Source: CAVZVW01 sp963778845
GTDB lineage: Bacteria; Actinomycetota; Actinomycetes; Actinomycetales; Kineosporiaceae
DNA length: 64,000 bases
Direction: 5' to 3'
Assembly: GCA_963778845.1 (NCBI GenBank)
Contig: CAVZVW010000001.1
Span: forward strand, 682,001 to 746,000
Below, one piece after another: positions 24,916-32,959 of this stretch. Position 1 is the first letter of the stretch, and each line of letters begins with the position of its first letter. A program made the translations under genes and the position numbers. The notes beneath the pieces are model-generated. The model was not told the origin of the DNA. It made no database searches and worked only from the letters and a program-made list of their open reading frames with translations.

Positions 24916-26097
24916 ATGCGAGCTGCTGCCATCGCCGTCGCCGTGCTCAGCGCGGCCGGTCTCGGCCTTGCCGCCCTGCCGGCAAGCGCCACCGCCTCCT
25001 CAGAAGGGCTGACGCTCGCCGTCTACGGCGACTCCCCCTACGGGTTGAACCCGGCCGACACCTCTCAGGTCGCCGTGACCCCGTCGTTCATCGACCAGGT
25101 CAACGCCGACCCCGACGTCAGCCAGGTGGCATTCGTCGGTGACATCCACTCGGGCAAGACCTTCTGCACCGTCGACTACGACACCACCGTCGCGTCGTTG
25201 TGGACGGCGTTCGCCCACCCGCTCGTCTACACCCCGGGGGACAACGAGTGGACCGACTGCCACAAGCCCGGTGAGGGTGGCGGCAAGTACAACGCGACCA
25301 CGGGTGCTGTCGACTTCGTCGCGGGCGGCAGCTTCGCCGGTGGGGACCCCCTTGCCAACCTCGCCCTGGTTCGGTCGACGTTCTTCGCCCGCCCGGGGGC
25401 GACCATGGGGTCAGGCACGCTGCGGGTCACCTCGCAGGCGAAGGCCTACGACCGTCGCTTCCCCACGGACAGGACCTTCGTGGAGAACGTGCGCTGGACG
25501 AGGTCCGACGTGGTGTTCGTGACCCTGAACATCCCGGGCGGCTCCAACAACGACGACGACCCCTGGTACGGCACGCCGGCCAAGAGCCAGGCGCAGATCG
25601 ACGAGGCCGCCGCTCGCACCGGCGCCGACCTGCGCTGGCTGGACGCGGCGTTCGCCTACGCCCAGCACGAGCACGCCAAGGGCGTGGTCATCTTCGAGCA
25701 GGCCGACATGTGGGACCTTGACGGGAAGACCGCGGCACACCTGACCAACTACGAACCCATCGTCGCCAAGATCGCCGCCGACACGACGGCGTTCGGCCGC
25801 CCCGTGCTGCTCCTCAACGGCGACTCGCACCGGTACCGCTCCGACAACCCCTTGTCCTCCACCGCGCCCTGCGTGGTGGAGTCCCCGACCGGCGAGGTCC
25901 CCTGCACCGACAACCTCGGACTTCACCCCGGCTACGAGGTGGCCAACTTCCACCGCGTCGTGGTGCACGGCAGCACGTCGCCGCTGGAGTGGCTGAAGCT
26001 GTCGGTCGACCCCGAGCGCTCTGCAGCCAACGGGGCGAGCGCCTTCGGCCCGTTCCGCTGGACGAGGCAGGCCACGGGGCTGGTCGGGGCCTCCTGA
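24916..26097 (+). CDS. Secreted metallophosphoesterase-like protein
   Basis: 393 aa with a Sec signal peptide (RAAAIAVAVLSAAGLGLAAL, cleavage near ASA-TAS). Calcineurin-like metal motifs appear in order: LAVYGDSPYG (GD), FVGDIHSGK (GDxH-like), TPGDNEWTD (GDNE), and LLLNGDSHRYR (GDxH) near the C-terminus. These suggest a dinuclear metallophosphatase acting outside the membrane, although the spacing is looser than in classical members. The ATG at 24916 starts the signal peptide; no clear ribosome-binding site is seen. Substrate unknown. Confidence 0.8.
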   Translation: MRAAAIAVAVLSAAGLGLAALPASATASSEGLTLAVYGDSPYGLNPADTSQVAVTPSFIDQVNADPDVSQVAFVGDIHSGKTFCTVDYDTTVASLWTAFAHPLVYTPGDNEWTDCHKPGEGGGKYNATTGAVDFVAGGSFAGGDPLANLALVRSTFFARPGATMGSGTLRVTSQAKAYDRRFPTDRTFVENVRWTRSDVVFVTLNIPGGSNNDDDPWYGTPAKSQAQIDEAAARTGADLRWLDAAFAYAQHEHAKGVVIFEQADMWDLDGKTAAHLTNYEPIVAKIAADTTAFGRPVLLLNGDSHRYRSDNPLSSTAPCVVESPTGEVPCTDNLGLHPGYEVANFHRVVVHGSTSPLEWLKLSVDPERSAANGASAFGPFRWTRQATGLVGAS

Positions 26098-26813
26098 CCC
26101 CGGGCGTCGACCCCCAGCAGGAGGTGCCGGCGACCGACTGCGACCTGGTGCCGTCGGTCGCCGGCACCCGTCGCTTCTTCGTCCAGCCGCCCTGCTGTGG
26201 GCCGGCTCATGAGCCCGACGCGGTCGCGTCGTCCTTCTCCGAAGCGCGCATCCAGAGCAGCACAGTGAGCGTCGCGGCGACAGGTGTCCAGATGAGGCGC
26301 TCACCCGCCGATGGCGAGATGGCGTTCATGACGACCCGACGGCGGACACGACGCTCGAAAGGACCAGTCGCGGGCGGCGCCGTCGCAGGACGACGCGCCG
26401 GCGACACCCGCGCGCCTCACCTGGCACGAGCGTCCCAGGCACGGCATGCCCCGGTGCTCCCGCAGTGCGACAACCGCTCACCTCGCCGCGAGAGGTCACC
26501 AGGCCCCCGACGGTGTACGCAGATCTGACACAAGTCCCTGTTCTCGCCGTTGACACCGATGTCATCGCCACTTGTGTCAGATCTCGGTACATCACGAACC
26601 CCGTGGGGTATGCGTTGATTGCGAGACGGACGATCGGACGGCGCCGGCCCCCGCCTTTTGCTTGGCCCTCGACCCTGCCGTCGACCCTGGCCCGTCGACG
26701 AGTTCTGCGTGGAATCACGCGGTTACACCGCGTAGGCGAACTCATCGGTTGTGCGGCTAGGATCGCTGCGGCAAACCCACCCGAAGTCCACCACCACGTG
26801 AGGCGACACACCT
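26098..26813. other. 716-bp intergenic region with a long inverted repeat
   Basis: No convincing gene. A minus-strand ORF of about 40 aa (26207-26329) has one hydrophobic segment (RLIWTPVAATLTVLLW) but no good ribosome-binding site. The region contains the 15-bp inverted repeat at 26521-26584, a small hairpin ACGCGGT-TAC-ACCGCGT at 26717-26733, and a TAGGAT -10-like hexamer at 26758-26763 that may be the promoter for the gene at 26814. Confidence 0.5.
26521..26584. repeat. Perfect 15-bp inverted repeat with nested dyad
   Basis: AGATCTGACACAAGT (26521-26535) and ACTTGTGTCAGATCT (26570-26584) are exact reverse complements separated by 34 bp. Inside the spacer a second dyad, TGACA-CCGA-TGTCA (26551-26564), repeats the TGACA motif. 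The element is AT-richer than its surroundings. It could be an operator array, a small RNA hairpin or the remnant of a miniature mobile element; no target-site duplication was recognised. Confidence 0.75.
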
Positions 26814-27386
26814 ATGGCAGATGAGCAGAGCACGACAGAGCCCGAGCTGAGCGCGGCAGCAGCAGTCGTCTCCGACGGCGCGTACACCCTCTTCGTCGCG
26901 GACTTCAGCACGACCGACAGTGCCTGGGAGGCCTACGAGACTCTCAAGGCCGCCGAGGACGGTCGCACGCTGGAGATCGAGGGTGTCGTCGTCGTCAAGC
27001 GCGACGAGGCCGGGACGCTCGAGGTCCAGAAGGCCACCGACCACAGCACCCGTCGCGGCCTCAAGTGGGGGGTCGTCGGCGGCGTCGTCCTCGGCGTCCT
27101 CTTCCCGCCGTCCATCCTCGGCAGCGCCGCCGTGCTGGGCGCCGCGGGCGCGGCTGCGGGCAAGGCCCGCGAGCATCACCACCGCAGCGAGCTGGCCGCC
27201 GAGCTGCAGGACGCGATCGCTCCGGGGCACTCCGGAATCCTCGCCCTCGTCTCCGACCCGGGTGCGGTGGAGCTCCGCAAGGCACTCATCAAGGCAGACG
27301 CCATCGTCGAGAAGGCCGTCGACAAGGTCGTCGCCGACGACATCAAGGCTGCGGCCGCCGAGGCCGACACCACCGACGCCTCCTAG
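26814..27386 (+). CDS. DUF1269-like membrane-associated protein
   Basis: 190 aa. A DUF1269-like N-terminal domain (TLFVADFSTTDSAWEAYETL, EIEGVVVVKRDEAGTLEVQK) is followed by a Gly/Ala-rich hydrophobic hairpin (WGVVGGVVLGVLFPPSILGS, AAVLGAAGAAAGKA) and a C-terminal alpha/beta part (LQDAIAPGHSGILALV). The family is often associated with membrane stress, but its role is unknown. The ATG at 26814 has only a weak GTGAGG upstream. It ends 48 bp before a strong GC hairpin. Confidence 0.7.
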   Translation: MADEQSTTEPELSAAAAVVSDGAYTLFVADFSTTDSAWEAYETLKAAEDGRTLEIEGVVVVKRDEAGTLEVQKATDHSTRRGLKWGVVGGVVLGVLFPPSILGSAAVLGAAGAAAGKAREHHHRSELAAELQDAIAPGHSGILALVSDPGAVELRKALIKADAIVEKAVDKVVADDIKAAAAEADTTDAS

Positions 27387-27433
27387 CAACGGGTGCGGGC
27401 AAGCACGGTTGCCGACCCGCGGCTCACCCGTCT

Positions 27434-27468
27434 CGACGCGCACGGCTGCTCGACGGCCGTGCGCGTCG
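27434..27468 (+). terminator. 13-bp GC hairpin after DUF1269-like gene
   Basis: CGACGCGCACGGC (27434-27446) pairs perfectly with GCCGTGCGCGTCG (27456-27468) around a 9-nt loop. It lies 48 bp after the stop at 27386. It lacks a U-tract, as is common for actinobacterial terminators. Confidence 0.65.
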
Positions 27469-27498
27469 CGGCGTGAGCTCCTCGACAGGGCATGGCTG

Positions 27499-27598
27499 GA
27501 CGCCGCGCGAGCCGGCGAGTGCGCCACGCGGGACGCCGCGCGAGCCGGCGAGTGCGCCACGCGGGACGCCGCCGCGAGCCGGCGAGTGCGGCACGCGG
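27499..27598. repeat. Three tandem 33-34 bp repeats
   Basis: Unit 1 (27499-27531) and unit 2 (27532-27564) are identical; unit 3 (27565-27598) has one inserted base and one substitution. Each unit reads GACGCCGCGCGAGCCGGCGA followed by GTGCGCCACGCGG. The array is in an intergenic region, so it is probably slippage-derived or structural rather than coding. Confidence 0.85.
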
Positions 27599-27785
27599 GG
27601 CACTGCCCCGACCGGCACCTCACGGCATGATGCCGGCGACGAATGCGTGCCACGAACGCGTGCCACGAAGCCTCCCGAACCGACCGCGCGCCGGGCGGCT
27701 CGCTCGGGACTACTTCTCCGAGTCGAGACAAATTGACCCGCTGCTAGGCCTTGTCCCACGGGGGTGCGGGGCCCATGATGCGACG

Positions 27786-27804
27786 TTAGGTAACCCTAAC
27801 CAAT
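27786..27804 (+). promoter_or_regulatory. DtxR/IdeR-like box upstream of solute-binding/VWA gene
   Basis: By hand comparison this site matches the 19-bp IdeR/DtxR consensus (TTAGGTTAGGCTAACCTAA) at 14 of 19 positions. It also forms a perfect GTTAGG-N4-CCTAAC dyad (27785-27800). It is 72 bp upstream of the ATG at 27877. Iron control of that gene is inference. Confidence 0.4.
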
Positions 27805-27876
27805 CAAAGTTGGGGGTGCCGTCACCGGTCGGCAGCCCAGGTGCCGGTGCCTTGTGCTGGGCGTGGGAAGGTTGGC

Positions 27877-29745
27877 ATGGCGCGGCATCTTGCGACGCGC
27901 GGCCCCGGGCGAGACGAGCCGCGAACACGACGCAGGTTCGGCAGGTCCTGGCGATGGCTGGCGTTTGCGTTGCCTGTCGCGGCAATCGTCGTGAGCATCC
28001 CGACGCTCGCCGGCCGGATCGGGCTCAAGCACGCGGCCGCCAGCGCCTGCAAGGAGACCACGGACCTGGTCGTGATGTCCTCGGTCGACAAGGCGCCCCT
28101 GCTGACGAAGTTCGCACGCGACTTCTCCCTCCATGGCCGCGACGCGGTCGGCCGTTGCGTCCGTGTGACTGTGGTCCCCAAAGCCTCAGGTGCCACGGAG
28201 GCGGCGCTGGCTGCAGGGTGGCCGGCCACGACGGGGCCGCAGCCCGACGTCTGGTCGCCGTCCGGCTCGATCTGGCTCCCCCTTCTGGAGGACCAGCTGG
28301 CGACCAAGCAGATGTCGAGCCTGATCCCGAGCCCCGAGACTGTTCCCCATCTGGTGTCCTCGCCGATGGTCGTCGCGATGCCGCGCCCGATGGCCGAGGC
28401 CCTGGGCTGGCCAGGAAAGCCCATTGGGTGGTCGGACCTGCTTCGGCTGGCCTCGTCGCAGACAGGGTGGGGCCAGTTCGGGCACCCGGAGTGGGGCAGG
28501 TTCACACTCGGCAAGACCAACCCGAACTTCTCCCATGCCGGCCTGGAAGGCACGATCGCCACGTACTACGCCGCTGTCGGCCGCACCTCGGGGCTGACCT
28601 TGGAGGACATCTCGAGGGCGGACACCCGGCGTTTCGTGGCCGGCGTCGAGCAGGCCATCGCCCGTTACGGCGACAACACCTCTGCCTTCATGGCGGACTG
28701 GCAGCGCGCCGACGACAACGGCCAGGCGATGTCCTTCATCTCAGCCGTCGTGACCGAGGAGAACCTCGTCCCCTCGTACAACGAGGGCAACCCGACAGCC
28801 GACCCGAAGCTGGCGGGCAAGCATGCCGTGCCCAAGGTGTCGCTGGTGGCGGTCTACCCCAAGGAAGGCACCTTCATCGCCGACCATCCGTACGCCGTGC
28901 TCAGCGAGCCCTGGGTCAGCGACGCGAAGCGCGCAGCGGCTGCGGCGCTGCTCACCTACCTGCGCTCGGCCAAGGTCCAGAAGGAGTGGCAGGACAACCA
29001 CTACCGCACAGCCGACGACGTGGCCGGCCCCAAGGACAGCCTCGCCGAGGGCGTCATCCCGACCGAGCCGTCCAGCGTGCTCCAGCCGCCGCCGGCGAAC
29101 ATCACGAACGCCGTCCTTGCCAGCTGGGTGCAGCTTCGCAAGACGGCGAACGTGCTGAGCGTCATCGACGTGTCCGGCTCGATGAAGGAGCAGCTGCCAG
29201 GCAGCAGCCAGACCAAGCTCGACGCTGCCAAGAAGGCGGCCATCTCGTCGCTCAGCCTCTTCACCGACCACGACGAGGTCGGCCTCTGGTCGTTCGCCGG
29301 GGGGATCGCGGGCAAGCAGGACTACCAGGCTCGGGTTCCGATCGGGCCGATGGACGGCGCAGTCGGGCACACCGTGCGCCGGCAGGCGCTGGCCGACGCG
29401 CTGCAGTCGCTGCAGGCGAGCGGGAACACGGGTCTGTACAACACGATCGCCGCCGCCTACCAGACCGTGCTCGACCGGTACCAGCCCGACCGCATCAATG
29501 CCATCGTCGTTCTCACCGACGGGAAGAACGACGCGGTCGGTGGGCTGGACCTGGTGCAGCTCCTTGCACTGATCGCCAAGACCCCTGGCGGGAAGCCGGT
29601 CCGCATCATCACCATCGCGTACGGCCCCGACGCCGACGCGACCGTGCTCGCCAAGATCGCTCATAGCACCGGAGGTGCTGCCTACGTGGCCCCCGGTCCG
29701 GCCGACATACCCAAGGTGTACTCCGCGGCCCTGTCCAACTTCTGA
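27877..29745 (+). CDS. Substrate-binding plus VWA domain protein, membrane-anchored
   Basis: 622 aa. A basic N-terminus and one hydrophobic segment (RWLAFALPVAAIVVSIPTLA, residues about 25-45) anchor or export it. Residues about 60-390 form an extracellular solute-binding-protein-like domain (PDVWSPSGSIWLPLL, VSLVAVYPKEGTFIADHPYA). Residues about 420-600 form a von Willebrand A domain with a MIDAS motif DVSGSMKE and VLTDGKNDAVGG. This fusion is known in actinobacteria but its ligand is undetermined. The ATG at 27877 has GGGAAGG 5-6 nt upstream. A DtxR-like box lies upstream. No transporter genes are adjacent. Confidence 0.85.
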   Translation: MARHLATRGPGRDEPRTRRRFGRSWRWLAFALPVAAIVVSIPTLAGRIGLKHAAASACKETTDLVVMSSVDKAPLLTKFARDFSLHGRDAVGRCVRVTVVPKASGATEAALAAGWPATTGPQPDVWSPSGSIWLPLLEDQLATKQMSSLIPSPETVPHLVSSPMVVAMPRPMAEALGWPGKPIGWSDLLRLASSQTGWGQFGHPEWGRFTLGKTNPNFSHAGLEGTIATYYAAVGRTSGLTLEDISRADTRRFVAGVEQAIARYGDNTSAFMADWQRADDNGQAMSFISAVVTEENLVPSYNEGNPTADPKLAGKHAVPKVSLVAVYPKEGTFIADHPYAVLSEPWVSDAKRAAAAALLTYLRSAKVQKEWQDNHYRTADDVAGPKDSLAEGVIPTEPSSVLQPPPANITNAVLASWVQLRKTANVLSVIDVSGSMKEQLPGSSQTKLDAAKKAAISSLSLFTDHDEVGLWSFAGGIAGKQDYQARVPIGPMDGAVGHTVRRQALADALQSLQASGNTGLYNTIAAAYQTVLDRYQPDRINAIVVLTDGKNDAVGGLDLVQLLALIAKTPGGKPVRIITIAYGPDADATVLAKIAHSTGGAAYVAPGPADIPKVYSAALSNF

Positions 29746-29842
29746 GCCCAGCCGTCGTGACCCGGGCCGACCCCCGACCGGACACGGGCGGACGTGCGCG
29801 GGCCGGGGACGCCGCGTGCGAGGCTGCGGGGGCGTCGTCCGG

Positions 29843-30676
29843 TCAGGGCTTACGGGCGACGGCAGCCCACCCCCAGACGCTGCGCGGGTCGGCGGAGGGC
29901 TCGCCGTCCGGACGCCACGCGAGGATCGGCACGATCCCCGGGTCGACGAGCTCGAGCCCCGTGAAGAACTGCTCGGTCTCGGCCAGGCTGCGTGGTACGT
30001 ACGGGATGCCGCCCTGCTCGGCGGCGCCGGCCAGCGCAGCCATCGCGGGGGGGTTGAAGTCCGCCGTGGGGTGGGTGATCGTGAAGTAGCTGCCCGACGG
30101 CAGGGCGTCGAGCAGGCTTGCGACGATCCCGAACGGGTCGTCGTCGTCTCGCAGGTGCATGAGGATCCCCACGAGCATGAGGGCTACCGGCTGGGTCAGG
30201 TCCAAGGTGGCGTTCAGCGTGGAGTCGGAGAGGATCGACGCGGGGTCGCGAAGATCGGCGAGGATGAACGCGGTCTGCCCGAGGGGGTTGCCCTTCATGA
30301 GGGCCCGCGCGTGGGCCAGGACGATCGGGTCGTTGTCGACGTACTGCACCCTGGTCGCGGGGGCGATCTCCTGGGCCACCTCGTGGACGTTGTTCGCGGT
30401 GGGGATTCCGGTGCCGATGTCGAGGAACTGCCGGACGCCGGCCTCGGCCGTCAGGTAGCGGACTGCCCTGGCGAGGAACAGGCGCTGCGCCCGCACCATG
30501 AGCGGCAACGCGGGGACGTGCTGGATGAGGGCGGACCCGACCGCGCGGTCCGGGGCGAAGTTGTCCTTGCCGCCGAGCAGGTAGTCGTAGACCCGCGCAG
30601 ACTGCGGCACGCTGGTGTCGATCTCAGTCGGCGAGCCCGCCGGGTGAGCGCCGCCAGAGTCGTGGTGCTGCTGCAC
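29843..30676 (-). CDS. SAM-dependent methyltransferase (DUF574/Methyltransf_19 family)
   Basis: 277 aa. Family hallmarks: PQSARVYDYLLGGKDNFAPD near the N-terminus, VRQFLDIGTGIPTANNVHEV as the SAM-binding loop, RVQYVDNDPIVLAHARAL, PVALMLVGILMHL and a GSYFTITHPTADF strand. These enzymes are extremely common in actinobacteria next to XRE/DUF397 genes, and their substrates are unknown. The GTG at 30676 has GAGGAGAA 5 nt upstream. It lies 65 bp downstream of the XRE-DUF5753 gene on the same strand, so it is probably in one operon with it. Confidence 0.9.
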   Translation of the reverse strand: MQQHHDSGGAHPAGSPTEIDTSVPQSARVYDYLLGGKDNFAPDRAVGSALIQHVPALPLMVRAQRLFLARAVRYLTAEAGVRQFLDIGTGIPTANNVHEVAQEIAPATRVQYVDNDPIVLAHARALMKGNPLGQTAFILADLRDPASILSDSTLNATLDLTQPVALMLVGILMHLRDDDDPFGIVASLLDALPSGSYFTITHPTADFNPPAMAALAGAAEQGGIPYVPRSLAETEQFFTGLELVDPGIVPILAWRPDGEPSADPRSVWGWAAVARKP

Positions 30677-30741
30677 GGTCTTCTCCTCAGTCGTGACGGT
30701 CGTGGACGGTGGTTGGCGGTGTCGGTCGGACCTGCGTGTAC

Positions 30742-31662
30742 TCAGATCTGCGTGTAGAGGGCGGACAGTGCGCTCAAGGTGTCGTTCGGTGGCTTGGCGT
30801 CGAGGGTAAGCCGGTCCAGGGCATGCGTATAGTGCTCGACTTGGTCTGGTTTGTCGAGGTAGAGGGCGCTGTTGAGGTGCTCGAGGTAGATGACGTCGGG
30901 GGCGTCGGGGTCCTGGAACCGCAGCAGCGTGAAGTTGCCACCGTCGCTGGAGCGCGAGCCGTAACGGAACGGCAGGACCTGAAGGGTGATGGAGGGGCGT
31001 TGGGCCATGTCCATCAGGCGGGTGAGCTGAGCCTGCATGATCTGCCTGGAGCCGACCGGGCGGCGCAGTGCCGACTCGTCGATGATCATCCAGAGGGTCG
31101 GCGGGTCGGACCGGGACAGGATCTCCTGGCGGGCCATGCGTAGCCTCACCCGCTTGTCGACGTCGCTCCCGCTGGTGTCGAAGTGCCCACCGACGGCCAG
31201 CGCCCGGGCGTAGTCCTCGGTCTGCAGCAAGCCGGGCACGAACTGGATCTCGTAGGCACGGATCAACGAGGCGGCCTGTTCCAGGCCGAGATAGGTCTCG
31301 AACCACGCCGGAGGGATGTCCCCGTACACCTGCCACCAGGTCGGCTCGTTCGCCTCGCGGGCCAGGTCGAGCAGCTGCGAGCGCTGGGCCTCGTCGGTGA
31401 CGCCGTACAGGGTCAGCAGGTCGGCGACGTCGCGCTCCTTGAACCCGACGCGGCCGAGCTCGACCCGGCTGATCTTCGAGGCGGAGCCGCGGATGGTGTA
31501 GCCGGCCTCCTCGCGGGTCACGCCCTTGGCCTCGCGCAGGCGGCGCAGCTGCGCGCCCAGGATGACCCGGCGCACGGTCGGGCCGCTGAGCGGCTCCGCG
31601 GCTTCCGCAGCCTCCGCGGGCGCGACAGCGCTGCTGGGGTCGTGCACGTCCCCAACCACCAC
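30742..31662 (-). CDS. XRE-family regulator with C-terminal DUF5753
   Basis: 306 aa. Helix-turn-helix at residues about 30-85 (LGAQLRRLREAKGVTREEAG, SASKISRVELGRVGFKERDV). DUF5753 follows (YLGLEQAASLIRAYEIQFVP, GLLQTEDYARAL, ITLQVLPFRYGSRSSDGGNF, VIYLEHLNSALYLDKPDQVE). These regulators pair with small DUF397 proteins, as in the Streptomyces WhiJ/BldB-type families that control development or antibiotic production. The GTG at 31662 has GGGAGG 7 nt upstream. GATGCACGTGCATC palindromes lie upstream of this gene and of the DUF397 gene at 32586. Confidence 0.9.
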   Translation of the reverse strand: MVVGDVHDPSSAVAPAEAAEAAEPLSGPTVRRVILGAQLRRLREAKGVTREEAGYTIRGSASKISRVELGRVGFKERDVADLLTLYGVTDEAQRSQLLDLAREANEPTWWQVYGDIPPAWFETYLGLEQAASLIRAYEIQFVPGLLQTEDYARALAVGGHFDTSGSDVDKRVRLRMARQEILSRSDPPTLWMIIDESALRRPVGSRQIMQAQLTRLMDMAQRPSITLQVLPFRYGSRSSDGGNFTLLRFQDPDAPDVIYLEHLNSALYLDKPDQVEHYTHALDRLTLDAKPPNDTLSALSALYTQI

Positions 31663-31799
31663 CGCAAGCCTCCCGCGTCACACTCTCACGGCCCACCGCG
31701 CGAGGACAGTTTGCCATGGACCTTTGCCCCACCGTGCCAGAACTTTCCACCTAAACAGGTCTATCTGGTGACTCGGTGGCGGTTGGCTGCTAACGTCAC

Positions 31800-31813
31800 G
31801 ATGCACGTGCATC
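31800..31813. promoter_or_regulatory. 14-bp palindrome GATGCACGTGCATC (site 1)
   Basis: Perfect palindrome between the XRE-DUF5753 gene (start 31662, minus) and the small wHTH ORF (start 31895, plus). The identical 14-mer recurs at 32421, and 13 of 14 bases recur at 32527-32540. It is probably an operator of the XRE regulator (inference). Confidence 0.65.
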
Positions 31814-31894
31814 TGCTCGCGAGCATGCATGTCATGGACATCTGATGAACCTTTCGTAGGCAAACGTTCCTCTTGTCCACAGCTTGGGGATGAC

Positions 31895-32209
31895 GTGCAG
31901 GGTCGAGACTTCAGCATCGCCGGACTGGCCGGTCGTCGTGAGGCGCGAGATCTGCGGGTGGTCAGGTCAGCACTCGGCGGTGCCGGCCAGACGGGTCTCA
32001 CCCTGCTCGCCCTGGCCTATCTCACCGGCCTTCCGGAGGAACGGGTGACCGCTGCCCTTGCCCGCTTGCAGGCCGCGCGCCACGTGCACGTGCCCGACGA
32101 GGTGAGGCCGGCCGACTCATCGCCGATCCGCTCGCGCCCTGCTCGGTACCGCTTGGTCACAGCTGGGGACCACAGGGCAGGCGCGCGTGCCAAGCCCAAC
32201 CCCGGCTGA
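31895..32209 (+). CDS. Small winged-helix-like hypothetical protein
   Basis: About 104 aa. The central part (GQTGLTLLALAYLTGLPEER followed by VTAALARLQAARHV) reads as a helix-turn-helix, and the following VPDEVRP...RYRLV as a beta wing. It may therefore be a DNA-binding protein. The family is not recognised. The GTG at 31895 follows a GGGGA site. It lies between the XRE-DUF5753 and DUF397 genes, within the palindrome-containing module, and could belong to the same switch. Coding potential is moderate. Confidence 0.5.
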   Translation: MQGRDFSIAGLAGRREARDLRVVRSALGGAGQTGLTLLALAYLTGLPEERVTAALARLQAARHVHVPDEVRPADSSPIRSRPARYRLVTAGDHRAGARAKPNPG

Positions 32210-32420
32210 CATCCGTCGCGGCACTTCGAGAGGTCGCGCTTCCCCACCACGGCGCCATGGCCACGACAAGGACACTGCGCCAGCACGGGACGCCGCGCGG
32301 CCACACGACCGGGTCATTCCGTGTAGGGCCGGCCTCGGACGCTCGCGCGTCGACGTGGCCGGCCCTACGTCGTGGGGGCCGTCGGCCGCACGGGAGGCCG
32401 ACAATGCACCGTCACGGTCC

Positions 32421-32434
32421 GATGCACGTGCATC
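32421..32434. promoter_or_regulatory. 14-bp palindrome GATGCACGTGCATC (site 2)
   Basis: Exact second copy of the palindrome at 31800-31813. It is 152 bp upstream of the DUF397 start. Confidence 0.65.
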
Positions 32435-32509
32435 GAAAGATACCCCAAAACTGGTGACGCTTCTACTAGTGGCGGCCTACCGGACTCAGGGCTACCCTCC
32501 AAGAGGATC

Positions 32510-32540
32510 GTGCACGTGCGCGATCGTATGCACGTGCATC
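32510..32540. promoter_or_regulatory. Paired GCACGTGC sites (sites 3 and 4)
   Basis: GTGCACGTGCG (32510-32520) and ATGCACGTGCATC (32528-32540) share the GCACGTGC core and are spaced by 18 bp, close to two helical turns. They are close to the DUF397 promoter, suggesting cooperative binding. Confidence 0.55.
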
Positions 32541-32585
32541 GGCGTCTGCCGAGCACGCGACCGACATCCTGGCCAGGAGGACCTC

Positions 32586-32828
32586 GTGCAACATGAGCCC
32601 AACGGGATCGCGGCTGACCGACTCGACGGGGCCGTGTGGGTGAAGAGCAGGCGCAGTGGATCACAAGGCAACTGCGTCGAGCTGGCCGAGCTCGCCACGG
32701 GAGCAGTCGCCGTGCGCAACTCCCGGCACCCCGCCGGCCCCGCCCTGATCTACACCCGTCAAGAGATCACCGCTCTCTTCCTCGGCGTCAAGGACGGGGA
32801 GTTCGACCACCTCATCACGACCGCCTGA
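32586..32828 (+). CDS. DUF397 domain protein
   Basis: 80 aa. The DUF397 signature is complete: VWVKSRRSGSQGNCVELAEL, VAVRNSRHPAGPALIYTRQE, then ITALFLGVKDGEFD. DUF397 proteins are the small partners of XRE-DUF5753 regulators and modulate their activity. The GTG at 32586 has AGGAGG about 5 nt upstream. The cognate regulator is the gene at 30742-31662, which is divergent and shares the GATGCACGTGCATC palindromes. Confidence 0.92.
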   Translation: MQHEPNGIAADRLDGAVWVKSRRSGSQGNCVELAELATGAVAVRNSRHPAGPALIYTRQEITALFLGVKDGEFDHLITTA

Positions 32829-32959
32829 CTCCGGCGACGCGCTGCACCGAGTCGGCGCGCTCCATGGCCCGGAGCGCGCCGTCCGGTGGGTCGCGGCGGC
32901 GAGGGCACTCACGAGCGTAGGCCCGGGTAAGGTGCCCCAGAGCCCGGGAGGAGCCCGCG

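Larger units (their letters stand above)
27387..27876. other. 490-bp intergenic region: hairpin, tandem repeats, iron-box-like dyad
   Basis: No gene supported on either strand. It contains a 13-bp-stem hairpin (27434-27468), three 33/34-bp tandem repeats (27499-27598), a short duplication of CGTGCCACGAA near 27645-27670, and a TTAGG-N4-CCTAA dyad (27786-27799) upstream of the solute-binding/VWA gene. Confidence 0.6.
32210..32585. other. 376-bp control region of DUF397 gene with repeated GCACGTGC sites
   Basis: No gene supported. It holds GATGCACGTGCATC at 32421-32434, a partial GTGCACGTGCG at 32510-32520 and TATGCACGTGCATC at 32527-32540. The last two are about 18 bp apart and lie 46-76 bp ahead of the DUF397 start, a promoter-proximal position. 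Confidence 0.6.

Noticed and set aside
27499..27598. CRISPR array at the tandem repeats
   Set aside because: Repeats are directly adjacent with no unique spacers and no cas genes.
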